Assembly: GCF_023283925.1 (NCBI RefSeq)
Contig: NZ_JAKIKX010000001.1
Coordinates: forward strand, 434,001 to 498,000
Direction of reading: 5' to 3'
Length of the DNA stretch: 64,000 nucleotides
Source: Shewanella marisflavi
GTDB lineage: Bacteria > Pseudomonadota > Gammaproteobacteria > Enterobacterales > Shewanellaceae
Part shown: piece after piece, positions 17,660-27,713 of the stretch
Numbering within the stretch: position 1 is the first letter of the stretch
Layout: every line of letters begins with the position of its first letter
Program-made: the position numbers and the translations under genes
Notes under the pieces: generated by a model
What the model was told of the DNA's origin: nothing
The model's input: the letters and a program-made list of their open reading frames with translations, nothing else
Databases searched by the model: none

Positions 17660-19930
17660 ATGAAAAAAAATAAAATTACCTTATTAGCCATGGCACTCTT
17701 CTGTGCCATTGGTGTGAGCGCGTGTAGTGATGGTGATGACGGTAAAGATGGAGCCCCTGGTGAACCAGGCGTTCCTGGTACTCCAGGTGTACCTGGTGCA
17801 CCAGCGGGATCGACCGTTGATGCTGTAGCCACTGCCGCAGACTTCAAACTAACTCTAGAACCTGCCGACATCGTAGTAGTAGGAGCTGATGACTTCTCTA
17901 TTAAGTTCACCGCGACAGGTAAAAATGCTAAAGGAGATGATGTTCCGTTTACCGGTCTGGACAAGGTTGCTCTGTATGTGACGAACCAGATCGCTAACTC
18001 CACCGATACTGGTGCTCCTATGCTCTGGTCAAATAATGCCTTGGTCAACGAGTTTGGCTCTAGCATGTACTGTACGCCGACGGGTAAGGCGACAGCACGT
18101 GGCGGCGCCGAAGTTGATGCTTGTACCTTGGTAGAAGATGCTGAAAATCCTGGTACTTATACTGGTACATGGGAACATGATGGCAATGCGCCTGTCGTGG
18201 TTGCCGATGGCGATCCTAACAGCCTGTTCCGCGTCATGGTGCGTACCTATAACGTGACCGATGCTACTGGCGCATCGATATCCGATAAATTGCTTTCTAC
18301 CCCGCTCGACTTTATTCCTGCAACGGGTGAGTTGGCCGTCTCGGAGAAAGATTCAGTATCCAATGCAGCCTGTATCCAGTGTCACAGTGAGTTAATGGGC
18401 TATGGTGAAGGCGATCAACGCATTGCTAACATCGGTGCTCACCACAACTACCAGAAAGTGGAAAACTGTGTTGCGTGTCATAACCCAGCTTATGCCTCAG
18501 ACCAGTATGATCCTGAAAAGGGCTTCAATGCTAATTGGAATGCAATGATCCATACCATTCACGTTGCTGGTCATGTAGCGCCTTATGGTTGGGTTAAAGG
18601 TGAAGCGTTAGAAGAGTTTGGTGATGTTCACTTCCCTGGCGAACTCAATGAGTGTACTACCTGTCACGACAATGGCACTCAGTGGAACGACAATATTTAT
18701 GCAGAAGCTTGTGTAGGTTGTCACCTCACTGTGAACTTTGAAACTGGTGAAGGCCACTCTGAGTTCCAGTTGCCACAGGCTGATGATTCACAATGTATGA
18801 ACTGTCACATTGGTAATCTGAGTCCACAAAAGGTACATAAGGTAGGTAACAGAGCCATTGAACAGGAACAGGTTGTATTTGATTTCCAAGACGTAACTGT
18901 GACTGACAACCTTGACGGTACCAGTGCATTGACAGTAACCACTAAGGTGACTATCAATGGTGCAGCGCCTGCAGATGGTTCAATGCTAGATCCATATATT
19001 GCCATGGCTGGCAAACTGTTAATTGGTAATATTGATGGTAATCAAAACCCAATTACGGGATTAGGCATGTCTGTTAAAGGTGTGGCGATGACTGGCGGTA
19101 TACTGACCACTACAGCGAATTTCCCATCTGAACGTCTGACAGGTTCAATCTATGTGACTGGGGATATGCTGGTTTGTGCGGCCGATGGTGAGGCTGTTAA
19201 GTGTGCTGACGTTAATCGACCTTCTAAAGTGTCTTTAGTGTCACCGGTTAAGTACTTCAACTTGGATGATCCAACTGTTGCTGCTGCTGAGGCTCGTATG
19301 AGTGACCCTGCGCGTGTCACTGTATCTGAAGCTAAGTGTAATAGCTGCCATGGCAACCTGACTCATGCCAAGGAAGGACACCATGGTGTGAGCGAGTTTA
19401 CCCAGTGTATGGATTGTCACAACAACAGAAACAATGGTACTTACTACCCACAAGCTAAGTACCAAACAGGTGAAGTTGACGAAAGCGGTAACCCAATCAC
19501 TGCGCCAATCGAAGGTGTAACCTTCTCGCACAAAGATCTGATGACCGCGGCTCACCGTTTCCACACAGGTACTTACGGTGGTGGCATCTACCTAGACAAG
19601 AACCTGGAAACAGTAGGTTACCCAGCCCTTGCGACAGACTGTGAAGCTTGTCACAAAGATGGGGCGAAGTTCTTCGCGGCTGACGGTGGTTTGACTTCTG
19701 GTAAGCGCTCAGTGCAAGTCTCTGCGACAGAGTTTATCTCTCCAGTAGCTGAAACTTGTCGCTCATGTCACTACAGTGCCTCTGCACTCGCTCACTTCGA
19801 GAGCAACGGTGCGACTGTACAGGGTAAGCCAGATACAACTGCTGACCTGCCTATCGAGTCTTGTGCAACCTGTCACGCCGAAGGCAAGACATATGGTGTT
19901 GATAAAGTTCACGCCGGAGGCGCTCACTAG
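17660..19930 (+). CDS. OmcA/MtrC-family decaheme c-type cytochrome, outer-membrane lipoprotein
   Basis: 756 residues from the ATG at 17660 (AGGGA at a 7-nt spacing; upstream in-frame codons have no ribosome site). The signal ends in lipobox VSAC (Cys22). A collagen-like Gly-x-y stretch follows (GKDGAPGEPGVPGTPGVPG), then two pentaheme modules separated by beta-rich domains. Ten CxxCH motifs are visible: CIQCH, CVACH, CTTCH, CVGCH, CMNCH, CNSCH, CMDCH, CEACH, CRSCH, CATCH. In Shewanella such proteins sit on the cell surface and pass electrons to metals, flavins or electrodes through an MtrAB-type conduit; no MtrA or MtrB homologue is encoded nearby. Distinct from MtrC and OmcA themselves as far as I can tell. 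A strong terminator follows. Confidence 0.92.
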   Translation: MKKNKITLLAMALFCAIGVSACSDGDDGKDGAPGEPGVPGTPGVPGAPAGSTVDAVATAADFKLTLEPADIVVVGADDFSIKFTATGKNAKGDDVPFTGLDKVALYVTNQIANSTDTGAPMLWSNNALVNEFGSSMYCTPTGKATARGGAEVDACTLVEDAENPGTYTGTWEHDGNAPVVVADGDPNSLFRVMVRTYNVTDATGASISDKLLSTPLDFIPATGELAVSEKDSVSNAACIQCHSELMGYGEGDQRIANIGAHHNYQKVENCVACHNPAYASDQYDPEKGFNANWNAMIHTIHVAGHVAPYGWVKGEALEEFGDVHFPGELNECTTCHDNGTQWNDNIYAEACVGCHLTVNFETGEGHSEFQLPQADDSQCMNCHIGNLSPQKVHKVGNRAIEQEQVVFDFQDVTVTDNLDGTSALTVTTKVTINGAAPADGSMLDPYIAMAGKLLIGNIDGNQNPITGLGMSVKGVAMTGGILTTTANFPSERLTGSIYVTGDMLVCAADGEAVKCADVNRPSKVSLVSPVKYFNLDDPTVAAAEARMSDPARVTVSEAKCNSCHGNLTHAKEGHHGVSEFTQCMDCHNNRNNGTYYPQAKYQTGEVDESGNPITAPIEGVTFSHKDLMTAAHRFHTGTYGGGIYLDKNLETVGYPALATDCEACHKDGAKFFAADGGLTSGKRSVQVSATEFISPVAETCRSCHYSASALAHFESNGATVQGKPDTTADLPIESCATCHAEGKTYGVDKVHAGGAH

Positions 19931-19954
19931 AGCCTACAATAATAATTCTCGCTA

Positions 19955-20029
19955 AGTGGGCATACCCCTGCTAACTGCCCACTGAGAAAGTCGTAATCTT
20001 GGGGAACCTGATTTAGGTTCCCCCTTTTT
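19955..20029 (+). terminator. Double hairpin terminator of the decaheme gene
   Basis: First hairpin AGTGGGCA/TGCCCACT (19955-19962 with 19976-19983). Second hairpin GGGGAACCT-GATTT-AGGTTCCCC (20001-20023), followed by C and five T: a classic rho-independent terminator. Confidence 0.92.
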
Positions 20030-20137
20030 GTGCCCGGCTTTTTTGCCCAAGGGGCGCTATTGGACTGGCTAATTGTCTGTTTTCCCTATCTTGGTCTAAG
20101 TTAAATAGACCTGTTAGGCCAAAGTAGAGCATCCACA

Positions 20138-22186
20138 TTGGCGGTCAAAGAAACCTCCTCCAGCCTGTTTTTAATAGCGATAAAAGAGTCTTTTATTGCA
20201 CTCTTGCCTTTTATCTTTGTGAACTCATTACTGGCGCTGGTGCTGGCTTTGGTGGATGTGTGGCAGCCAGGCTGGCAAACCAGTGATGCCTATGTGTGGC
20301 TGAGTCAGTTCGGTCATCTTCTGTTTAGCTTTTTTCCCTTAATGGCGCTGCTGTCGCTTTCATTTCATTTTGCCAAATATCTGCACGTGTCGGCCGTGGT
20401 GGTGGCATCACTTTCTATCGGTACTCAAATCGCCTTGCATATTCATGGGAGCGTTATTTGGGAGACGAACCAAGGGTTCGATTTTCTATTTGGCGATGCC
20501 AGAGCCATTATTACGCCGATTTTGGTGGCCTATCTGCTACGTTACCTGATGGGCATTAAGGCGCTTAATCTGTTACAGAGCACGAGTTTAAGCAGCTACC
20601 TCAAGTTGCACCTCAATCTGTTTATTCCCTTAATTCTTTGCTTTGTCATTATTACCAGTGGCACCTACCTGGTCAGTGAATTAATGGGGCAGGTGTTTAG
20701 CTCGCTGGCCGACTCACTGGCCGCCAGTGGTACTGTGTTTCAGCTATTTGTTCGTGTGCTTGCAACCCATGTTCTTTGGTGTTTCGGTGTTCATGGTGAT
20801 ATCGCCTATATGTTGGTGCTCGGTGTGGACAATGGGCTGCAGTCGGTAGCCCCCAATCTGACGCTGTCGCAATTTACCGATCTGTTTGTGCTCTTAGGTG
20901 GCAGTGGGGCCACTCATTCTTTGTTGATCGCCTTATTTATTGCCTCTAAAGATCGCAATGCCGTCAATGTGGCTAAGCTTGCCTTGCCATTTGCGCTGTT
21001 TAACATCAATGAAATTTTGATCTATGGCTTGCCAATCATCTTTAACCCCAGGTTGATGCTGCCTTTCGTGTTGCTGCCCCTGTTTAATACCCTGATAGGG
21101 GTCTTGCTGATCAACGCTGGCTGGATAAGTTTTACTGGCAATGGCTTTGCCTGGGTCACACCGATATTTCTCAATGGTTATGTGGCTGGGGGCAGTCTGG
21201 CGCTACCTTTAGTGCAGCTGCTTTTAGTATGCGCCGGGGTGTTTATCTATCTGCCTTTCGTCAGGCGATATAGCCTCTTGGTGAGCAATAAAGGGTTTGA
21301 GCGAGACCTGATTAAGCGGGTACAACTGCAGCACGATATCGACCAGATGAGCGAGCGAAACTATGCGCGGCAGCAATCGGAGGAGCTGGCGGCCAACCTT
21401 AACCTGGAAAAGACCATTAAAGAGGTGCTCAACGGTGAGTTGCTGCTCTACTACCAACCTAAGCTCAGCCTGAGTAACAGGCATGTTGTTGGCTATGAAG
21501 CGCTACTTAGGCTGCGAAACGAGCAGGGTAAGGTGGTGGGCCCCTATTTTATTCCCGCCTTCGATCAGGCTGGTTATTTCAACTTAATCGACAGTTTTGT
21601 GATTAAGCGGCTGCGTGACGATATGCAGCGATGGGCTCATCAAGGTTTCTATCCCAGGGTCAGTATCAACTTAAACCCAAATAGCGTGTTAAGCCCGGAT
21701 ATTCAGGCGATGCTGATCGAGCAGCTGGGCGATATGGCCGAACGGGTGGATATTGAGGTGCTCGAGTCTATGTTTGTGGCCGATCTCGATGCTGTAGAGG
21801 CCAGTATGGCCTATCTGCGCCAATATGGATTCTCTTTCGTGCTCGATGATTTTGGTACCGGCTTTTCCAGTATTAGCCTGCTGAGTAAGATCACCATAGA
21901 GGGCGTAAAGTTGGATCGCTCTATTTTGGACAATATCAAACATCACAAAGGGCAGGTCTTATACCGTCACACCTGTATGTTGTGCAGAAGTTTGGGCTTT
22001 AATTTAGTTGCCGAAGGGGTTGAGACTAAGGCTGAAGAGCGCTTCGTGGCGTCAGTGGGGGTCGAGACAGTGCAAGGTTGGTTATACGCCAAAGCCATGC
22101 CGGCCGATGAAGCCAAGCGCTACGCCTTGTTACAGCAGGGCTTTGGGAAAAAAGCAGTCGAGACACAAATAAAAAGGGAGCCATAG
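20138..22186 (+). CDS. PTS EIIC-like membrane domain fused to EAL c-di-GMP phosphodiesterase
   Basis: 682 residues. Residues 1-375 form a multi-TM domain like the cellobiose/lactose EIIC permeases (FNINEILIYGLPIIFNPRLMLPFVLLPLFNT; CFGVHGDIAYMLVLG). After a linker, residues 430-675 form an EAL domain with all main catalytic residues: Glu454 in YEALLRL, SINLNPN, IEVLES, DDFGTGFSS, GVKLDRS, AEGVET, and Q in VQGWLYAKAMP. It should hydrolyse c-di-GMP in response to something sensed or carried by the EIIC part. No EIIA/EIIB genes are near. The start is TTG at 20138 with a weak GAG upstream, so the exact start is uncertain. The stop lies inside a terminator hairpin. Confidence 0.88.
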   Translation: MAVKETSSSLFLIAIKESFIALLPFIFVNSLLALVLALVDVWQPGWQTSDAYVWLSQFGHLLFSFFPLMALLSLSFHFAKYLHVSAVVVASLSIGTQIALHIHGSVIWETNQGFDFLFGDARAIITPILVAYLLRYLMGIKALNLLQSTSLSSYLKLHLNLFIPLILCFVIITSGTYLVSELMGQVFSSLADSLAASGTVFQLFVRVLATHVLWCFGVHGDIAYMLVLGVDNGLQSVAPNLTLSQFTDLFVLLGGSGATHSLLIALFIASKDRNAVNVAKLALPFALFNINEILIYGLPIIFNPRLMLPFVLLPLFNTLIGVLLINAGWISFTGNGFAWVTPIFLNGYVAGGSLALPLVQLLLVCAGVFIYLPFVRRYSLLVSNKGFERDLIKRVQLQHDIDQMSERNYARQQSEELAANLNLEKTIKEVLNGELLLYYQPKLSLSNRHVVGYEALLRLRNEQGKVVGPYFIPAFDQAGYFNLIDSFVIKRLRDDMQRWAHQGFYPRVSINLNPNSVLSPDIQAMLIEQLGDMAERVDIEVLESMFVADLDAVEASMAYLRQYGFSFVLDDFGTGFSSISLLSKITIEGVKLDRSILDNIKHHKGQVLYRHTCMLCRSLGFNLVAEGVETKAEERFVASVGVETVQGWLYAKAMPADEAKRYALLQQGFGKKAVETQIKREP

Positions 22187-22194
22187 GCTCCCTT
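22174..22194. terminator. Bidirectional terminator
   Basis: AAGGGAGCC-ATA-GGCTCCCTT: a 9-bp perfect stem containing the EAL gene's TAG, flanked by A's on the left so it can serve the convergent transporter gene too. Confidence 0.75.
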
Positions 22195-22201
22195 AACTGC
22201 G

Positions 22202-23740
22202 TTAGGCTTGGGCGCGCTGTAAGTTCAGCAGCCATTTGCCGTAGATAAAGATCCCTACCGCTGAGATGGTGCCGATGGCAGCAATGATATACCAGGCCAT
22301 GCCTATGTTATGGGCGTTATACAGCAGGGTTGTAAGCGCTTGTGCCGATTCGCCGGTGAAGCTGACCAAGGTGGTGAAGGCTTCCCCTTGTGGAATGGCG
22401 GCGACATCGCTGGCGCTCATGCCGCGCTCAAGAAGCAGCTCACGAGAGAAGATCTCTTTCGATGCGTACATCTCATAGAGTTTAGGGCCAAAATAGCCTT
22501 CCAGTCCCCAGCCTATCCCTTGAGGCAGCATCACGAAGCCCAGATACATAGCCTTCTTGCCCTTAGGGGCGATGTTACCCATAAACTCGTTCTTCTTAGG
22601 GCTGATCATCATCTCGCCGAAGGAGAACATGGCAATGGCCAGGACGATCATCCAGGCGGCGTTGGTGGCACCGATAAGAACGAAGGCGATAATGCTGAGC
22701 AAACAGCCTGCCAGCATGGCGGTAGTAATACGGTATTTCGCAGTAAGCGCCGCCACCAGGAAGCAGCTGGTCATGATCATACCTGCGTTAAGGTTCAGCA
22801 TGCCCTCAGGCATCACCTTAGTGCCCGAGTTATCCAGGCCCAGCCAGAACTGTAATACGCCGTTTGAGGTGCCCTCACTGCCAAACAGGCTGGTAACGAT
22901 CACACTGGTATCGACCCACTCGGCAATATGAATTGGTAGCACGTCAAACAGTGCGTTAAACAGGAACCAGAAGCCAGCAAATACCAGCATATAGTAGATC
23001 ACAACCGGCTTTTTCAGCTCATGTAGGGCGTCTTTCCACAGGGCTTGCTGGGTGATCTCGCCACTTTTTATCTGACGGTTGCGCTCCATGCGCTCCTCTT
23101 TGCCTGGCTCCTTGTAGGCCAGTAGGAAGAGGAAGTTGAGCGAGATGATGGCGGCGCAGGCATAGAAGACGTTGTCCCAGGAGAGCTGGCGCATATGAAC
23201 CGCCACCAGTGGGCCGAGGAAACCACCGATATTCACCACCTGATAGAAGATGCCCCAGGCCATTGAGGTATTTTGGCGTCCTGTCGAGAGGACTAGTGTA
23301 CCCTGGATCCCGGGTTTAAATATCCCCGTGCCGCCGGCCAGTAGCATTGCGCCGAAGAGGAAGCCCCAGAAGGTAGGGAAGAAGGCCATGACCAGATAAC
23401 CAGCGATCTTAATCACGGTCGAGGCGAAGATGGTTTCCTTGTAACCAACACGGTCTGAGATCCCGCCGGTAAACACTGGGATAAAGGTTTGCATCAAGGC
23501 CCAGATAGAGATGATGACACCATAGTCATGCAGACTGATCCCCAGTCCGCCTTCAGACACAGGCGCTTTGGCATAAAGACCGGCACTGGCTTTCACACCA
23601 TAGTAGGCGATACGTTCGACCAGCTCCATGCCGCCGACGATCCAGAAAATGTAACTTAAACTGGCAATGGAGGCCCACATTCCCAGCTGCTTGACTTCGC
23701 GCAGATCGTTTTCTGCGTAAGCATCATTGGCGTCGCTCAT
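22202..23740 (-). CDS. POT/PTR-family peptide transporter (MFS)
   Basis: 512 residues from the ATG at 23740 (GAGG 6 nt upstream; a TTG 12 bp further up is possible). About 12-14 TM helices. The POT signature ExxER-x-x-YYG is present as GGMELVERIAYYGVKA, with the MFS loop GGISDRVGYKETIF and the second POT-like region FGEMMISPKKNEFMGNIAPKGKKAMYLGF. POT carriers import di- and tripeptides with protons. This member has long hydrophilic insertions (residues about 400-460), so the substrate may be unusual. It converges on the EIIC-EAL gene. Confidence 0.82.
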   Translation of the reverse strand: MSDANDAYAENDLREVKQLGMWASIASLSYIFWIVGGMELVERIAYYGVKASAGLYAKAPVSEGGLGISLHDYGVIISIWALMQTFIPVFTGGISDRVGYKETIFASTVIKIAGYLVMAFFPTFWGFLFGAMLLAGGTGIFKPGIQGTLVLSTGRQNTSMAWGIFYQVVNIGGFLGPLVAVHMRQLSWDNVFYACAAIISLNFLFLLAYKEPGKEERMERNRQIKSGEITQQALWKDALHELKKPVVIYYMLVFAGFWFLFNALFDVLPIHIAEWVDTSVIVTSLFGSEGTSNGVLQFWLGLDNSGTKVMPEGMLNLNAGMIMTSCFLVAALTAKYRITTAMLAGCLLSIIAFVLIGATNAAWMIVLAIAMFSFGEMMISPKKNEFMGNIAPKGKKAMYLGFVMLPQGIGWGLEGYFGPKLYEMYASKEIFSRELLLERGMSASDVAAIPQGEAFTTLVSFTGESAQALTTLLYNAHNIGMAWYIIAAIGTISAVGIFIYGKWLLNLQRAQA

Positions 23741-24082
23741 ACCCTTCCTCAATTTTTATCGTTTTGTTGTGCTGCTTCATCTGCAACATCTAGTGTTGGT
23801 TAGTGATACCTATGCTAGTAAATCGCCGAACATCCTAGCTTGTTAACACGTTTGGTAACCGCGTTACTATTTTCGACTGTAGAATAACGACTTATCGAAA
23901 AATTAACCCTTGTTATTAAACGTATTTGTTACGCTATTTCTGAACCCCTATTTACTGTGATTGGTATGATAAGCACTCGCTATCGAGGCGAGCACTGCAC
24001 ATTTGACAGCACACTTTACCTAAAAATGACCTTAAAGACCAAAACCATTCACATTGAGTGACACTGGTGTGATGAGCAGGTA
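23741..24082. other. Intergenic region upstream of the POT transporter
   Basis: This stretch should hold the POT promoter. It contains an AT-rich block around 23850-23945 but no motif I can name, and no open frame with coding character. Confidence 0.4.
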
Positions 24083-24107
24083 AAAAAAAGCGAGCACTCC
24101 GGCTCGC
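24083..24107 (-). terminator. Terminator of the ImpA-type protease gene
   Basis: On the minus strand GCGAGC-CGGAGT-GCTCGC is followed by eight T (24082-24089 as A's on the plus strand), 69 bp beyond the protease stop. Confidence 0.8.
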
Positions 24108-24175
24108 CAAAAAGGGGGTGACAACAACGGTTTTCCTGTCGTCAAGGGGAAAGCAACTGACCAAATTGATCCAAA

Positions 24176-27139
24176 CTATAGCGGCCAGGCCTGTTCGCCA
24201 TCGACGGCAACGGCTTGTAGATCTAGGCCATAACAGTAATCTCCCGGCGCATAGACATAGATAGCCTTAGGCACGGCAGGATAGGCGAAGCTGGCGACCT
24301 GGGTCTTGGCGGCCTCTGAGGTCGCCAGTCCCCACATCTGGTAGAAGTCGCGATAGTCGAGCCCGGTGGAGAAGCTCATGGCGATCATCAGAAAGTCGTT
24401 GTTACTCAGCTCCTTGGCCGCGGCCAGGTCGAAATGGCTAAAGCCCAGTTGGTCACGCTTGGCCAGCCAGCTGGTCTCATCGGCCTGAGCGCGCTCAAAC
24501 TCCCGCAGCAATATGTGCAGTCTGGCCAGCAGATGCCAACCATTTTGCAGCGCCCCCTGTTTCTGGGCGGCAATCATAGTTTGCAACATGGTCGCCATGC
24601 CGCTCGACCAGCTGGTGAGGTTGGCCGCCTGCATATAGGCGAAGGGATCGGCCTGGCGCTGACTGGCCTGTAATACTTCAAACTCATCCTGAATCGACAG
24701 GCCCTGGCATTGGGGAAGCTTACCTGTCTCAATATAGGCCCGTGACTTAGTGTAATAGGAGTAAGGGTTGGTGGAGGCGTGCCCTTCGTGGCCATCGAAT
24801 CTCAGGCGTTTTCGCTCCAGTCCATGGCCAAGCTCGTGGATATCGCCATGGCCCGTAGGGCTAAATGACCAAGAAGCATCGTAGGGGTTACCCGAGCAGC
24901 CCGAACCACAGGTAGGTTGGTCGGCATTCATATGTTTAACCATATCTAACTGATTGAGCTGCCACCCCTTAGTCGCCGCAAAGTTAACAATTTCGTCGAC
25001 GCTGTCGATACCCGGGCCCTTAAAGCCAGCTAATAGGTGGGGATAGTTGTGCACATAGCTGCCGATGGCCAGGCTCATCTTCAGCGGCGTGTCCCACATG
25101 GGCTCCTTGCTCATGGTCTCTTGCATCTTATTGAGTCGTGAATGCACCTCAAAATGCGCTGTGGCCAGTTCGGCCCAATCATAGTCGCCCTTGGTCAAGG
25201 CTTGTAGGAAACTCTGCTCATCCATGCCGTCGCGCCAGAAGGGGTGCAGGCCGACCTGGCTAAAGCTGAATTCGACTATCTGATCATTGTCGCTAAACCT
25301 TATTTGCACTGGGCCACCATAGGGGGAGGTAAGGGTGAGGGTTTCTCCCGGCTTTATCGCTATGGCTGGCGACTGCAGATACTTGGGGCGGTTATAGCCA
25401 TTGCTGGCATATTCGTGAGTATAACCTGAACGTTGAGTATTGATAAAGATCTTGGTTTCTACCGCATTGGTGTCTGTGCGCTTTACCTTAAAGGTCTGTC
25501 CCGGTAAGGCGTAGACGCCCGCGGCGCGAAACGGCGCCTTGCTGGTCAGGGAAACCGTTTTATCTACCGGACTAATATGGGAGAAGTCGGTGCGGCTGAA
25601 ATTACCCAGATCCTGTGGCACAGGATTGAGGTGACGGGTATTGTAAACGCTACTGTCGGCAAAGAGGGCCTTAAGGTAGCTCATCGGCGCGGTAGTGGAG
25701 ACGTCCATGGGGTATGTTATCTCGCTACGGTAACGATCGCCGAGTAAAATCAGATACTTGTACAGCTGATACTCAGAGGTGTCGAAGATAGCCGTCTTCT
25801 CTGTGTCCAGACGTTTGATACTGTTTTGGATATGGCTAAGGGCTGTGCGATAGGTCTCGCTAAAGAGAGGATCGCAAGTGTCCGCGCAGCTGGCCAGGTT
25901 AAAGCTTGGGGTTTCGCTTTCCAGCAGTTCGAGCCAGAGGGCTTCCTGGGTCAGCGACGGTTTGGCGGCTTGCATGGCGAGGTAATCGCTCCAGTCCGCC
26001 TTGTCTGGACTATAGAAATTGCCCGGACCACCAGGTCCCTGCATGGCAAACCCCATGGCGCCGAGTACGGTTTGAGTCAGCGGCACACTGTTCCAGCTGT
26101 GCATGTGCAGATACAAAAGCGGTGTCTTGGCCTCTTGCAGGGCGTCGAGTCTCGCCGACACCAGGGTTTCATCAAAGGATTCGATAGAGCCTGTGATCAC
26201 CAGTTCGGCCTCGCCCAGGCAGCTCGCCAATTCGCTGGCGACCTCACAGCGGCTCACCTGCCAGTTGGGATAGTGACTGGCGAGCCAGGTGGTGATGCGA
26301 CTCTTACTCCAGTCGCTGATGAGGAATAGACGCACCTGCTTGCTGGCGGCGACAGTCTCTTGCTTCTCACCGGTTAACCAGGCCAGCAGTCGCATCATGC
26401 TGGGCTCAAAGCTCAAGTTATTGCCGCCTTGCATGCTGGAGATGATATCTGTACCGAAGGCGGCGTTACGCTGGCCATTGAGGTCGCTGGCCGCCGCAAA
26501 TAGGCGTCCCTGATTGCCCCTTATCAGCTCGAAACTCTGGTTAATGGGAAAGCCTTTACTGGCCAGCGGCATCTGAATCATCTGCGAGTGTTGGCCCGAA
26601 TCATAGCTGACTCTGTCAGCCTGATAGATGGTGCTTAAAAAGTGCTTGTGGGCGCTGCGATAGTCTTGGATCAGCTTGAGGCCGCGGGCGATCACCTTAG
26701 GCTCAAGATCTTTGATGAGATCGGCATCACCGCTCTGACTGGCGGCGCTGATCTTGTCTTTCAGCTTAAGAGTGAGACTATCTTGGCTACTCAGGCCTGC
26801 AGCATCTGTCACCGTCAGGGAGACCATTATCTCCTCATCCTGCATCAGGTCACTGGCATCCAGGGTGAGGGTATCGCTGTTAAGACCGGTTAGTGTGATC
26901 TCTGGGCCTTGGGTTTGCTGCCATTGGTAGGTCGCGCTGCCCGGATTAAATAGGGTAACGTTCGCGGTAAGTGAGAGGGTTTCATGATTCCAGATTTGCT
27001 GATCTGACCCCAGGTCAATACTCGGCGCCTGTGCCAGTGGTGGCGTCACCACGCCTCCGTTGCCCGCATCCGTATTGCTATCCTCTGAACCGCCGCAGGC
27101 CGATAACCCTAAGGCGATAGCGAGTATCCATGGTTTCAT
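24176..27139 (-). CDS. ImpA-family (M60/M88-like) zinc metalloprotease lipoprotein
   Basis: 987 residues. Lipoprotein signal with lipobox LSAC (Cys15) and a Gly/Asn-rich linker. Residues about 40-125 form a PKD/cadherin-like module (SLTANVTLFNPGSATYQWQQTQGPEITLTGL). A large middle region follows, then the catalytic domain with zinc motif HELGH at 768-772 and the downstream acidic residue expected of M60-like gluzincins. The C-terminal part follows the Pseudomonas ImpA pattern. ImpA is an O-glycoprotein-directed endopeptidase, so a mucin-like or glycoprotein substrate is plausible (inference). Predicted on the outer membrane or exported. Single gene. Confidence 0.8.
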   Translation of the reverse strand: MKPWILAIALGLSACGGSEDSNTDAGNGGVVTPPLAQAPSIDLGSDQQIWNHETLSLTANVTLFNPGSATYQWQQTQGPEITLTGLNSDTLTLDASDLMQDEEIMVSLTVTDAAGLSSQDSLTLKLKDKISAASQSGDADLIKDLEPKVIARGLKLIQDYRSAHKHFLSTIYQADRVSYDSGQHSQMIQMPLASKGFPINQSFELIRGNQGRLFAAASDLNGQRNAAFGTDIISSMQGGNNLSFEPSMMRLLAWLTGEKQETVAASKQVRLFLISDWSKSRITTWLASHYPNWQVSRCEVASELASCLGEAELVITGSIESFDETLVSARLDALQEAKTPLLYLHMHSWNSVPLTQTVLGAMGFAMQGPGGPGNFYSPDKADWSDYLAMQAAKPSLTQEALWLELLESETPSFNLASCADTCDPLFSETYRTALSHIQNSIKRLDTEKTAIFDTSEYQLYKYLILLGDRYRSEITYPMDVSTTAPMSYLKALFADSSVYNTRHLNPVPQDLGNFSRTDFSHISPVDKTVSLTSKAPFRAAGVYALPGQTFKVKRTDTNAVETKIFINTQRSGYTHEYASNGYNRPKYLQSPAIAIKPGETLTLTSPYGGPVQIRFSDNDQIVEFSFSQVGLHPFWRDGMDEQSFLQALTKGDYDWAELATAHFEVHSRLNKMQETMSKEPMWDTPLKMSLAIGSYVHNYPHLLAGFKGPGIDSVDEIVNFAATKGWQLNQLDMVKHMNADQPTCGSGCSGNPYDASWSFSPTGHGDIHELGHGLERKRLRFDGHEGHASTNPYSYYTKSRAYIETGKLPQCQGLSIQDEFEVLQASQRQADPFAYMQAANLTSWSSGMATMLQTMIAAQKQGALQNGWHLLARLHILLREFERAQADETSWLAKRDQLGFSHFDLAAAKELSNNDFLMIAMSFSTGLDYRDFYQMWGLATSEAAKTQVASFAYPAVPKAIYVYAPGDYCYGLDLQAVAVDGEQAWPL

Positions 27140-27713
27140 TGTTAACCCTCATTTTCAATTTGTGACATTCTGATAGCATTTGCTGCTGAAATCAAATCAA
27201 AATTAAGAATTATTCAATAAAAACAATGGTTAAGTCGATATTTTGACGTCTTTGTTTTTTTGACGCTAGCCTTCTACTGTGCCTCGTCGACCAGGGCCGG
27301 CTTGTCAGGCACCACCTCGATGAGCGTCTCACTGCTAAGCCCTTTCGCCTCACTGCGAGCTAACCATTAATTTTCAGCTATGCCCAAGAGAAGCTTTGAC
27401 CCTGACCTTTTAACTCAGTTTGCAGGGCGAAGTGCACCGTCATTGAGGTGATTTCCAAAAACTTTGGCTAAATGTGATCTATTACTTATTGGGTATGTCA
27501 CAGTACTGTTACTTTAATGCTATAAGTAAAAGTACTATAGATTGCGCTGCGTGAAATACCTTTGTTTTAAATGATTTATGTTTTAAATGGCTAATGCTTT
27601 ATATGGCTTAAGTTCTAAATTATTTAGGCTTTGAACAAGCTGGCAGAGTCGGCGTTATACAAGCTTTGCGGGTAAGTCAAAATGCGCGATGGCAAAGGTC
27701 TTAGGGGAAGTTG
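27140..27713. other. Intergenic region between protease and chemoreceptor genes
   Basis: 574 bp between divergent genes. The centre (27480-27660) is AT-rich with several short TTTAAAT/ATGTTTTAAATGG-like repeats and is the likely promoter zone. A weak hairpin GTGCCT...AGGCAC lies near 27280-27312. I see no gene and no recognisable sigma-28 site. Confidence 0.35.
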
